DNA from: RYN-133 sp036497285
GTDB taxonomy: Bacteria > Actinomycetota > Actinomycetes > Mycobacteriales > Jatrophihabitantaceae
Direction: 5' to 3'
DNA length: 53,255 nucleotides
Assembly (NCBI GenBank): GCA_036497285.1
Contig: DASXJR010000028.1
Coordinates: 1 to 53,255 of the forward strand
A program made the translations under genes and the position numbers. Below the pieces are notes generated by a model. The model worked only from the letters and a program-made list of their open reading frames with translations. It was not told the origin of the DNA and searched no databases. Positions 25,813-34,212 of the stretch are shown here, in pieces. Every line of letters begins with the position of its first letter. Position 1 is the first letter of the stretch.

Positions 25813-26160
25813 CCGCCCCGCGAGGCGAGCATTACCAGCCGATACCTTCCGCAGTTACGATTTCTTGGCGGCCGCCTCGCCGCCTTTGCGCCCGGCATCT
25901 TTTTCCTGCGCGGTGGGTCCGCCCTGTTTCGGGTTGCCACCTGATCCGGACTTCTCCCCGCCGTGCTGAGATGCCTTCGGCGCGTTGGCGATGCGTGCGC
26001 AGATTCCTGGTAACGGGACGAGCGGGCAAGATCGCGGCGATAACGAGGAAATGAGCCCAGATCCTGGCGAATGGTGACTTGCTTTGGCACAGTGAACTAC
26101 GAGGCGGCAAAAGGCATCCTCGGCCCGAGTGTCGCTCGTCCAAACACAGGGCGGTTCCGA
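25813..26160. other. Intergenic region with a KGG-like fragment
   Basis: This 348-bp stretch separates the DJ-1 gene from the GAF-ANTAR gene. Its left part holds the KGG-like minus-strand fragment listed separately. The remainder carries no protein-like frame. The plus-strand frame of the downstream gene continues upstream to 26071 without a credible ribosome site. A promoter for the GAF-ANTAR gene is expected near 26060-26150 but I cannot assign it. Confidence 0.35.
25855..25992 (-). pseudogene. KGG-type stress-protein fragment without a visible start
   Basis: The minus-strand frame ending at 25855 encodes, over its last 45 codons, a Gly/Lys-rich sequence with HGGEKSGSGGNPKQGG and DAGRKGGEAAAKKS. 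This is the composition and KGG signature of small hydrophilic stress proteins of the GsiB/Em type. Checking codons upstream to about 26095 shows no in-frame ATG, GTG or TTG, so the 5' end is probably lost or frameshifted. It could also be chance composition, so the call is tentative. Confidence 0.35.
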
Positions 26161-26853
26161 ATGGCTACCCCCAGCCCGACCAATCTGATCGCCGCATTCC
26201 CCTATCTCTCGGGCGCAGACCCGATCAGTAGCCGCCAGATGGTCTTCGCAGCACGCGTCGTCGTTCCGCACGCCGACTACGTCAACTTCACGATCAACGA
26301 CCGCCGGATGCGCCTGCGCGACAGCGCGAACACCGGGCCGGTAGCCAGCCAGGTCGATGTCATCCAACGCCAGTTGGGCGAGGGACCGTCGCTCGATTCG
26401 GTGTCCTGCGCCGACTCGGTTCACGTCGACGAGCTGAGCGTCGACGACCACTGGCCCCGGTTCGCGAAGGTGGCGTGCGCGGTGACCACGGTGCGCTCGC
26501 TACTGGCGATACGAACCCCCCTCGCCGACAAGTGCTCCGCAGTGCTGTGCTTCTACGCCGACGGCCCGGCGGAATTCACCACCGAGGACGAAGTAGCCGG
26601 CCGAGTCATCGCCACGCTCGTCGCGAACACCTATGACCGCTTGGCGGCTCAGGCCAAAGCCGAGCACCTGAAGGTTGCGCTTGCAAGCGCAACAACCATC
26701 GGGACGGCGCTCGGGATTCTGATCGCCCGCGACGGCGTGACCAGTGACGAGGCGTTCGACCGGCTGCGAGTGGCAAGCCAGCACCTGCACCGGAAACTGC
26801 ACGACCTCGCCGAGGAAGTGACCGTGACCGGCGAGTTGCCGGCATTCCACTGA
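26161..26853 (+). CDS. GAF-ANTAR transcription antiterminator
   Basis: This 230-aa protein has a GAF domain (about residues 10-160) with FTINDRRMRLR, QLGEGPSLDSV and AVLCFYADGPAEFT, followed by an ANTAR domain: ASATTIGTALGILIARDGVTSDEAFDRLRVASQHLHRKLHDLAEEVT. It is expected to bind hairpin RNA in response to a GAF-sensed signal. The ATG at 26161 gives the usual short lead into the GAF domain; the frame opens at 26071 but those residues look noncoding. It ends TGELPAFH, similar to the end of the ANTAR protein at 19807 (TGEIPEAEH). Confidence 0.83.
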   Translation: MATPSPTNLIAAFPYLSGADPISSRQMVFAARVVVPHADYVNFTINDRRMRLRDSANTGPVASQVDVIQRQLGEGPSLDSVSCADSVHVDELSVDDHWPRFAKVACAVTTVRSLLAIRTPLADKCSAVLCFYADGPAEFTTEDEVAGRVIATLVANTYDRLAAQAKAEHLKVALASATTIGTALGILIARDGVTSDEAFDRLRVASQHLHRKLHDLAEEVTVTGELPAFH

Positions 26854-26920
26854 CAGGCGCCCGAGCCTGATGGCCCCGAGGGCTGGACTAACCTGGGTGG
26901 TTGCCGACGTGAGGGAGGAC

Positions 26921-28369
26921 ATGGTGGCCACAGGTGAGGCGAGCGAACAGCGCGAGCGAGAACTCAAGTTCGACGTGCCCGATAGTTGGGCGCTTCCCGA
27001 CCCGCACGTGCTTGCCGGGGACGGTGGGTCGGTCACGGCGGGCGTCGTCGAACTCGAGAGCACCTACTTCGACACCGCGGATCGCGACCTGCTCGCCAAC
27101 CGCTTGACACTGCGTCGCCGCACCGGCGCCACGGACGAAGGCTGGCAGCTCAAGGTCCCCGACGGCGATGCCCGGACGGAGATCCGGCTTCCGGTCAACG
27201 GTGTCGCTGCTCCGAAGGAGCTGCAGCGGCTGACGCACGGCATCCGCCGCGGTGCCCCGTTGCGGTCGATCGCCGTGTTGCGTACGCGCCGCAACGCCTA
27301 CGTCATCGAGGACGCGGCGGGCACCGCGCTGGCAGAACTCGTCGTCGACGAGGTCAGTGCCACCCTGGTGGGGCGAGCAGCAGCCAGCACCTGGCGCGAG
27401 GTCGAAGTCGAACTCAAGGCCGGGGACGAAGCGCTGCTGCGCCGGGTCGCGAAGTGGCTCGGCAAGACAGGCGCGACCCGGTCGGCCGCGTCCTCGAAGC
27501 TGGCGCGCGCCCTGGTCGACGTGCCGGAACGTCCGACGTACTCGGCCAAGACCGTGCAAGGCGCCGTTCTCAGCTACCTGGCCGATCAGTACGAAGTGAT
27601 CTTCGCCGGAGACCTGGCGTTGCGCCGGGGTCAGGACGTCGTGCACAAGACCCGGGTGGCAACCCGCCGCTACCGCAGCGTGCTGCGCGAGTTCGGCGGG
27701 TTGTTCGATCCGGAACGCGCCGCAGCACTCGATGCAGAGCTCAAGTGGTACGCCGCCGCGCTCGGTGGCGCGCGCGATCTGCAGGTGCTTCGCAAGCACC
27801 TGTTCGACGACCTCGACCAGCTCCCGCCTGAGCTGGTGCTCGGCCCGGTCGCCGCGCAGCTGAACGAAGCGCTCACCGCCGACGATGTGCGCGCCTCGCG
27901 CAAGGTCACCACCGCGCTGCAGAGCAAGCGTTACCTCGCCCTGCTCGACGAGCTGCACGCGTGGCTGGTCACGCCACCGCTTCGCGGGGGCAAGAAACCT
28001 CGTGGGCAGCTGGCCCGCTACATCGACAAGGCCGAACGCAAGTACGCCAAACGGCTCGCCACCGCGGAATTGCTCGAGGACGGCGACCCGGCCAAGAACG
28101 AGCTGATGCATCGCGCTCGCAAGGCGGCCAAACGGGCGCGGTACACCGCTGAACTCAGCGTGCCGGCCCTCGGTCGGTCGGCGCGGAAGTCGGCCAAGCG
28201 CGCCAAAGCCGTCCAGAGCCGCCTGGGCGATCGCCAGGACGCCGTGGTGTCAGTCGGCTTCCTGCGGCGTGCCGGCGCCACCGCGGGCACCCGCCCGGGC
28301 GAGAACGGCTTCACCTACGGTGTGCTTCTCGGTCTGGAACTTCAGCGCGGCGACGTCCACCGGCTGTAG
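26921..28369 (+). CDS. CYTH-CHAD domain protein
   Basis: This 482-aa protein combines an N-terminal CYTH domain (ExExK motif as Glu12, Glu14, Lys16 in ERELKF, then YFDTADRDLLANRLTLRRR) with a C-terminal CHAD domain (from about 205; VHKTRVATRRYRSVLREFGGLF and repeated His/Arg/Lys helices). CYTH enzymes hydrolyse triphosphates such as inorganic triphosphate or thiamine triphosphate; CHAD helices bind polyphosphate. The combination suggests polyphosphate-linked triphosphate metabolism. GGGAGG precedes the ATG at 26921. It is a stand-alone gene. Confidence 0.88.
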   Translation: MVATGEASEQRERELKFDVPDSWALPDPHVLAGDGGSVTAGVVELESTYFDTADRDLLANRLTLRRRTGATDEGWQLKVPDGDARTEIRLPVNGVAAPKELQRLTHGIRRGAPLRSIAVLRTRRNAYVIEDAAGTALAELVVDEVSATLVGRAAASTWREVEVELKAGDEALLRRVAKWLGKTGATRSAASSKLARALVDVPERPTYSAKTVQGAVLSYLADQYEVIFAGDLALRRGQDVVHKTRVATRRYRSVLREFGGLFDPERAAALDAELKWYAAALGGARDLQVLRKHLFDDLDQLPPELVLGPVAAQLNEALTADDVRASRKVTTALQSKRYLALLDELHAWLVTPPLRGGKKPRGQLARYIDKAERKYAKRLATAELLEDGDPAKNELMHRARKAAKRARYTAELSVPALGRSARKSAKRAKAVQSRLGDRQDAVVSVGFLRRAGATAGTRPGENGFTYGVLLGLELQRGDVHRL

Positions 28370-28557
28370 CCCGAGCTACCAGTGCGCCCGTGCACCACCT
28401 CGTCGAACGGGCGCCGATTCGGCTTCTGGATGGGACGCAGCGGGCGATGGCCCTGATGGCATCCCATGTCTAACGACCCGGGTGCCCGACGATCGGCGTT
28501 AACCGAAGGGACTTACGTACCTGCCGGAACTCCACCGACGCGCACATGCTCATCGCC

Positions 28558-28782
28558 ATGGACACCGATTCGGATCACAAGCGCGCATCGGTCGAGCAGC
28601 GCGCGCTGGCCGATGTGGTGATCCGGTTGCAGAACGCATACCCCGACGTGCCGCCGGAGGAGATCGAGGCCACCGTCCACGGTCGCTATGCCCACTTCGA
28701 AGGTAGCCGCGTGCGCGACTTCATCGCCGTACTCGTCGAGCGTCACGCCCGACAAGATCTTCGGAACCGGGCGGCCAGCTGA
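28558..28782 (+). CDS. Small three-helix-bundle domain protein
   Basis: This 74-aa protein is entirely helical in prediction, with ALADVVIRLQNAYPDVPPEEIEATVHGRY and RVRDFIAVLVERHAR. The pattern of a helix, P-D-V-P-x-E-E-I turn, helix and RDF-x-x-VLVE helix is that of a small actinobacterial dimerisation domain that occurs alone or attached to other proteins. The ATG at 28546 would add four residues. Function unknown. Confidence 0.65.
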   Translation: MDTDSDHKRASVEQRALADVVIRLQNAYPDVPPEEIEATVHGRYAHFEGSRVRDFIAVLVERHARQDLRNRAAS

Positions 28783-28882
28783 GGCGATCTTCGTCTCAGG
28801 TCCGGCCGGGCGAAGGTGGCTTCTGGCCAGGTTGCATTAACCCAAGGTTCGACTGACGGCCCCGTTCAGGCCAATCAAGATC

Positions 28883-28897
28883 CATAGGGTCCTTATG
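28883..28897. promoter_or_regulatory. Imperfect palindrome upstream of ABC transporter operon
   Basis: An imperfect dyad CATAGGGTCCTTATG lies 26 bp before the ABC-transporter start. Its AT-rich arms and central position suggest an operator, and TAGGGT inside it could serve as a -10 element. No adjacent regulator gene supports this. Confidence 0.25.
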
Positions 28898-28922
28898 CCG
28901 CAAACGACATCAAGGAACCTAA

Positions 28923-29879
28923 ATGGACGCAATGCCCGCAGTTCGGGCCCGAGGGATCACCAAGTCATTCGGTGACGTGATCGCCCTGAACGGTGTCGAT
29001 CTCGACATCGCCGAGGGTCAGGTGCACGGTCTTGTCGGGCCCAACGGCGCCGGGAAGACCACGCTGCTGGGCCTGTTCCTCGGGCTGGCAGTGCCGGACA
29101 GCGGGACCTTGGAACTGCTCGGCAGCCGGGTGCGCCGGACGCTTGCCCTACCCGACGGCGTTGCGGGTTTCGTGGACGGGCCGGGCCTGTACCCGTCGCT
29201 CACCGCCCGGCAGAACCTGGCCGCGCTCGCCGCACTGCGCGGCACCACCGCCCCCGGCGACATCGACGACGCGCTGCACCAGGTCGGGCTCACCGACGTC
29301 GCCGACGACCGCGTCCGCGGGTTTTCGCTGGGCATGCGGCAGCGTCTCGGGCTGGCCGCCGCGCTGCTGACCAAGCCGCGGCTGCTGATGCTCGACGAGC
29401 CTGCGAACGGGCTCGACCCGGCCGGGACCCGGCACGTCCACCGCGTACTCACCGGCCTGGCAGCCGGCGGGACGTCGGTCATCCTGTCCAGCCACCGCAT
29501 GGACGACCTGGCTGCCCTGTGCAGCGAGGTCACTCTCCTCGCCAACGGCCGGGTGGTCTTCACCGGCCCGGTCAGCAAGCTCGCAGCCGAGACCGGCGAC
29601 CTCGACTACCGGCTGCGCACCTCCCATCCCGACGCGGCCCGGCGGGTTGCGGCCGAGACGCCAGAGCTTCGGGTGCTGCCCGAGGACGACCTGCTTCAGC
29701 GCCAGGACGCCGACGCACTGCTCGTCCGCGGTTCGGTACCGGCCCTGGACGACCTGGTCGCGCGCCTGGTCGGCGCCGGCGTGGCCGTGCGCGAGCTTGC
29801 GCCGGTGGTGGCGCTGCTCGAGGTGGCCTTCCTGGCCCTGACCGAAGGCGGCGCCGCCACCGAGGAGGACTACTCATGA
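28923..29879 (+). CDS. ABC transporter ATP-binding protein
   Basis: This 318-aa ATPase has Walker A GPNGAGKTT (39-47), the signature SLGMRQR (135-141), Walker B LLMLDEP (154-160) and an H-loop in SSHRMDD. Residues from about 220 form the C-terminal extension common in exporter ATPases of the CcmA/DrrA type. It energises the permease encoded directly downstream (ATGA overlap). AAGGAA precedes the start. The substrate is not readable; the next gene encodes a secreted enzyme. Confidence 0.92.
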   Translation: MDAMPAVRARGITKSFGDVIALNGVDLDIAEGQVHGLVGPNGAGKTTLLGLFLGLAVPDSGTLELLGSRVRRTLALPDGVAGFVDGPGLYPSLTARQNLAALAALRGTTAPGDIDDALHQVGLTDVADDRVRGFSLGMRQRLGLAAALLTKPRLLMLDEPANGLDPAGTRHVHRVLTGLAAGGTSVILSSHRMDDLAALCSEVTLLANGRVVFTGPVSKLAAETGDLDYRLRTSHPDAARRVAAETPELRVLPEDDLLQRQDADALLVRGSVPALDDLVARLVGAGVAVRELAPVVALLEVAFLALTEGGAATEEDYS

Positions 29880-31228
29880 CCGCCGCCGCGATGCGCAGGT
29901 CCACCGCCCGTCCGGCCCCTGTTCGGCACGGGTACCGCTTCGAACTGATCAAGCTGACCTCGCAGTGGCGCATCCGCCTGATGGTGTTGGGCTGCTGGAT
30001 CGGTCCGGCGCTGTTCGTCGCCGCGGTCAGCCGACAGAGTTCGCTGCCGGCAGACACCGTCTTCGGACGTTGGATGGGCCAGAGTGGCTGGGCCGGTTCC
30101 CTGGTGGTCCTGTCGTTCTGCTGCAGCTGGGTGCTGCCGCTGATGACGTCGCTGGTCGCGGGCGATGTCTTCGGCGCCGAGGACCGCTTCGGCACGTGGC
30201 GCCACCTGCTCGTCGCGGTGCGATCGCCACGGCGGATCTTCGCGGCCAAGGCCCTCGCCGGTCTCACCGTCATCCTGGTGCTCTTCGCCGGGCTGACGGC
30301 CTCGGGTGTGATCGGCGGGCTGGCGGCCGTTGGCAACCAGCCGCTGGTGGGACTCGACGGCCAGCTTCTCGCGTCCGGGCACGCGGCGATCGCGGTGTTG
30401 CTGGCCTGGGCCTGCACGCTGGCGCCGACACTGGCGTTCGCAGCCGTAGGGTTGCTCGGATCCGTGGCGCTCGGCCGTTCGCCGATGGGCCTGTTCATGC
30501 CCGCACTGCTCGCCCTGCTCCTTCAGCTCGCGCAGATGCTTCCGTTGCCCGTCGCGGTTCGCGTCGCGCTGCCCAGCTATTCCTTCCTGGCCTGGCGCGG
30601 GCTGTTCACCGAGCCGACGCAGCTCGGCCCGATCATGGTCGGCACCGTGGTCAGCCTTTTGTGGGCCGTGGCGGCCACCGCCCTCGCCTACCTGCTGTTC
30701 ATGCGACGCGACTTCACCGACCTGGCGTACGACGGGGCGGGGCGCCGCGTCCTGCTCGATGCGGTGCTACCGCTCACGGCTCTGCTGGCGGTCACCGTCG
30801 CGGTGTGCGCCGTCGCGATCCCGGCGTCCGGGTCCGGGATCGACCGGCCGAAGTTGCAAAGGTCGCTCGCCACCGCGTTCGCGCACTTGTATCGCATGCA
30901 AACCACCGAGCTGCACCGCCCGTCCGTCACCGAAGCGCAACTGCGCACGAGCGCGTCGTGCGACAAGGGCGGCTCGCTGGTCGATGACCTCGGGCCCGGC
31001 AACGACTGGCGCTGCGTCGTGTCGTGGCACCTCCCCGGCGCCAGGGCAACCGGCTCGGCCATCTACCAACTCGACGTCACGTCCGACGGCCGATACGTCG
31101 CCGACGGCGACGGCCCGCAGACGGTCAACGGCTTTTTCCAGGTGCACACCGCAATCGGTGATGCACCGAACCCCCTATGGCAGTTCGACGGTTCCGTCGA
31201 ACTGCTGACTTCCACCGCGAAGGGATAG
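29876..31228 (+). CDS. ABC transporter permease with C-terminal extracytoplasmic domain
   Basis: From the ATG at 29876 (overlapping the ATPase stop) the protein has 450 residues. It shows about six to seven hydrophobic helices to residue 320, then a soluble domain of about 125 residues. That domain contains two cysteines (SCDKGG and WRCVVSW) that may form a disulfide, and an ANPLWQFDGSV-like end, which suggests it faces the outside. It resembles ABC-2-type export permeases with an added extracytoplasmic domain. The YncE/phosphoesterase gene follows after 3 bp, so the three genes form one operon. Confidence 0.8.
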   Translation: MTAAAMRRSTARPAPVRHGYRFELIKLTSQWRIRLMVLGCWIGPALFVAAVSRQSSLPADTVFGRWMGQSGWAGSLVVLSFCCSWVLPLMTSLVAGDVFGAEDRFGTWRHLLVAVRSPRRIFAAKALAGLTVILVLFAGLTASGVIGGLAAVGNQPLVGLDGQLLASGHAAIAVLLAWACTLAPTLAFAAVGLLGSVALGRSPMGLFMPALLALLLQLAQMLPLPVAVRVALPSYSFLAWRGLFTEPTQLGPIMVGTVVSLLWAVAATALAYLLFMRRDFTDLAYDGAGRRVLLDAVLPLTALLAVTVAVCAVAIPASGSGIDRPKLQRSLATAFAHLYRMQTTELHRPSVTEAQLRTSASCDKGGSLVDDLGPGNDWRCVVSWHLPGARATGSAIYQLDVTSDGRYVADGDGPQTVNGFFQVHTAIGDAPNPLWQFDGSVELLTSTAKG

Positions 31229-31231
31229 GTA

Positions 31232-34042
31232 ATGCAAGTAACCCGACAACGCCGCCAAGTTCAGGAGGCCCGTCCGAGGCTCTTGGGCCTGGCCGGCCGC
31301 CGGCTCCGCATCGTGGCCGTCGGTACCGCTGCCGTCCTCGTAGCCGGGGCCGGCATGGCGTACGCGACGACAGCGGTGTTCGGCCACAACCAGGTCGGCA
31401 CCGAGTACCAGAACGGCATCCAGGTCTCCGACGACCAGGTCATCAAGCCGCTCGGCGATCGGCTGCTCACCAAGTTCGGCAAGTTCATGGGCTCGACGGT
31501 CAGCTCGGACGGGCGCTACCTCGCCGCGACCAGCACCGACAGGTCCGTCGCCCTGCAGATCTTCGACCTCTCGAGCTACAAGCTCATCTGGACGGTGGGC
31601 TCCGCATCGGGTGTCAGCCAGAAGCTGTCCGACGGCACGGTCGGTCAGGAAGGCCCGACGTACTCACCGGACGGCAGGTTCTTGTGGCTGTCCCAGGCGA
31701 CCCACCTGACCCGCTTCCCGGTCAACAGCGACGGCACGCTCGGCACGCCGACGAACGTCGCGCTGCCGACCGTCGGCGGCGCGAACGCCCTGCCGGGCAA
31801 GTCGGTGTACTCCGCCGACGGGTCGACGCTGTACGTGCCGATCAACGGCCAGAACACCGTCGACGCGATCGACCCGTCCACCGGTTCGGTCACGCAGAGC
31901 TGGAATGTCGGCATCGCACCTCGCGAACTCGCCCTCGTCGGCAACAAGCTCTACGTCAGCAACGAGGGCGGCCGCCAGGCTCAGCCGGGTGACACGACGA
32001 TCAACTCCTACGGCACGCAGGTACCTGCCGACCCGTATCGCGGCACGTCGACCACGGGCACGGTCAGCGTCATCGACACCTCGACGCCGGCCACGCCGGT
32101 CAAGTCGATCGACGTCGGGCTGCACCCGATCGCGCTGTACAACAGCGGCAACGCATTGTTCGTCGCCAACACGAACAGCGACACCGTCTCGGTGATCGAC
32201 ACGACCAAGGACGAGGTCGTGCAGACCATCGCCACCCAGCCGTGGCCGTCGTCGAAGGTCGGCTACGAGCCGACCAGCATCGCGCTGACCAAGGACAACC
32301 ACCTGCTGGTCACCCTGGGCCGCGCGAACGCCGTCGCCGTCTACAAGTACTACGGCAGCGCGCAGCAACCGGTCGGCTACATCGGCCTGCTGCCGACGGA
32401 CTACTACCCGGCGGACGTCGCGACCGTGGGCAGCCAGGTTGTCGTCACCAATACGCGGGGCATCGACGCGCGTGGACCGGAACTCACGTTCAACAAGGGA
32501 CCGGGAACCTCACCGGCGGTCGGCCACGGCACGCACAGCACGACCGCCTCGCTGACGCGCTTCACGCTGCCGAGCGACCGGGACATCGCCCGGTACACCT
32601 CGACGGTGTTCGCCCAGAACGGCTGGACGAACAAGGACGTGGAGCAATCGACCGGTAACGGCGCCAAGCCCGTCTCGGTGCCGTCCCGGATCGGCGACCC
32701 GTCGACCATCAAGCACGTCTTCCTGCTGGTCAAGGAGAACCGCACCTACGACCAGGTGTACGGCGACGACAGCCGCGGCAACGGTGACCCGACCCTGACC
32801 CAGTTCGGCGAGAAGGTCACACCGAACCAGCACGCCCTGGAGAAGCAGTTCGGCCTCTACGACAACACCTACGACGTGGGGACGAACTCAGCCGAGGGTC
32901 ACAACTGGCTGATGCAGGGCGACAACCCCGAGTACACCGAATCGTCTGCGGGAGAGTACCTCCGCAGCTACGACACCGAGGACGATGTCCTGGGTCACCA
33001 GCGTTCAGGGTTCCTGTGGACTGCTGCTGAGTCCGCCGGCAACACAGCACGCAACTTCGGCGAGTTCACGCAGTTCGAGACCAAGCCGGCCGGCGCGACG
33101 TGGCAGAAGTACTACTGCACCACGAAGAACGTCGAGAACGGTGGCGACCCGAGCCAGCTGACGGATCCTTCGGTCCGGCAGGACACCGAGTCGCCGATCC
33201 CGTCGCTGAACTCGATCACGAACCACGACTACCCGAAGTTCGACACGAACATCCCGGACATCTACCGGACCCAGATCTGGAAGCAGGACTTCGAGAAGAA
33301 CGGCCCCGCGAACCTGAACATGTTCTGGCTTTCGAGCGACCACACCGGCGGGACGCCCGATCCTGAGGCGCAGGTCGCCGACGGTGACCTCGCGGTAGGT
33401 CAGATCGTGGACGAGATCTCGCACAGCAAGTACTGGAAGGACTCCGCGATCTTCGTGGTCGAGGACGACAGCCAGGACGGTGCGGACCACGTCGACGGCC
33501 ACCGGGCACCGATCCAGATCATCAGCCCGTGGGCGCAGCACGGTGTCGTGGACAACACCTACTACTCGCAGATCACCATGGTGCGGACCATCGAGCAGAT
33601 CCTCGGTGCCCAGCCGCTGAACGAGAAGCTTGCCGCGGCGACGCCGATGTACGGCGCGTTCACGAACAAGCCGGACTACACGCCGTTCAACGTGGTGCCC
33701 AACCAGGTACCGCTGACCGAGGGTGTCAGCCCCACGCCCGACTGCGGCGCGGACACCATGGGCGCGACGGGCGCGGCTGCGCAGCGACTGAACGCCCAAG
33801 AGGCCAAGAAGGTCGCCGTCCCGGCCGCGCAGAAACAGGTTGCGGCGCAATGGGCGACGTGGGCGCAGAAGCAGCGGTTCACCGGTGACTCCGCGATTCC
33901 GGACTACGCGAACCCGGAACAGATGAACCGGTACACCTGGTACCGCACGCACGGTTGGAAGGCCCCCTATCCGGGTGACTCGAAGATCTACGCGCCCGCG
34001 AAGGTCCCCGGTGCCTACCTCCCGAGCAACGACTCGAACTGA
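31232..34042 (+). CDS. Secreted YncE beta-propeller/phosphoesterase fusion
   Basis: This 936-aa protein starts with a basic region and a hydrophobic helix (about 25-48), a signal anchor or signal peptide. Residues of about 60-430 form a YncE/YVTN-type beta-propeller with repeated GTVSVIDTSTP and NTNSDTVSVIDTTKDEVV units. From 492 a phosphoesterase (PF04185-type) domain begins with KHVFLLVKENRTYDQVYGD, and EDDSQDGADHVDGH near 744 supplies metal or catalytic residues. The fusion is expected outside the membrane and may hydrolyse phospholipid or phosphate esters. It lies 3 bp after the permease and is followed by a strong hairpin. Confidence 0.87.
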   Translation: MQVTRQRRQVQEARPRLLGLAGRRLRIVAVGTAAVLVAGAGMAYATTAVFGHNQVGTEYQNGIQVSDDQVIKPLGDRLLTKFGKFMGSTVSSDGRYLAATSTDRSVALQIFDLSSYKLIWTVGSASGVSQKLSDGTVGQEGPTYSPDGRFLWLSQATHLTRFPVNSDGTLGTPTNVALPTVGGANALPGKSVYSADGSTLYVPINGQNTVDAIDPSTGSVTQSWNVGIAPRELALVGNKLYVSNEGGRQAQPGDTTINSYGTQVPADPYRGTSTTGTVSVIDTSTPATPVKSIDVGLHPIALYNSGNALFVANTNSDTVSVIDTTKDEVVQTIATQPWPSSKVGYEPTSIALTKDNHLLVTLGRANAVAVYKYYGSAQQPVGYIGLLPTDYYPADVATVGSQVVVTNTRGIDARGPELTFNKGPGTSPAVGHGTHSTTASLTRFTLPSDRDIARYTSTVFAQNGWTNKDVEQSTGNGAKPVSVPSRIGDPSTIKHVFLLVKENRTYDQVYGDDSRGNGDPTLTQFGEKVTPNQHALEKQFGLYDNTYDVGTNSAEGHNWLMQGDNPEYTESSAGEYLRSYDTEDDVLGHQRSGFLWTAAESAGNTARNFGEFTQFETKPAGATWQKYYCTTKNVENGGDPSQLTDPSVRQDTESPIPSLNSITNHDYPKFDTNIPDIYRTQIWKQDFEKNGPANLNMFWLSSDHTGGTPDPEAQVADGDLAVGQIVDEISHSKYWKDSAIFVVEDDSQDGADHVDGHRAPIQIISPWAQHGVVDNTYYSQITMVRTIEQILGAQPLNEKLAAATPMYGAFTNKPDYTPFNVVPNQVPLTEGVSPTPDCGADTMGATGAAAQRLNAQEAKKVAVPAAQKQVAAQWATWAQKQRFTGDSAIPDYANPEQMNRYTWYRTHGWKAPYPGDSKIYAPAKVPGAYLPSNDSN

Positions 34043-34074
34043 GCCGTATCGGAGCAACGAACCGCACCACACGA

Positions 34075-34107
34075 CGACGGCCCGCCGGATCCTCCGGCGG
34101 GCCGTCG
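34075..34107 (+). terminator. Strong stem-loop after the ABC/phosphoesterase operon
   Basis: Arms of 15 bp (34075-34089 and 34093-34107) are exact reverse complements around a 3-base loop, about 32 bp after the stop codon. No T-run follows, as is common in high-GC actinobacterial terminators. It should end transcription of the three-gene operon before the S8 protease gene. Confidence 0.85.
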
Positions 34108-34212
34108 GCGTGATCTCGCGGTCGGAGAAAAGTTCGCGTAGCGGTTGAGAATGACCGGAGCTGATCATAAAGTTTCTGTTAAGCCAGACTCCTCCCCCGC
34201 AAGGATGTCGCA

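Noticed and set aside
28508..28521. DosR-box-like GGGACT-N3-G-N-ACC upstream of the three-helix-bundle gene
   Set aside because: The right half has a mismatch and the flanking TT/AA positions do not fit; one such match is expected by chance in GC-rich DNA.
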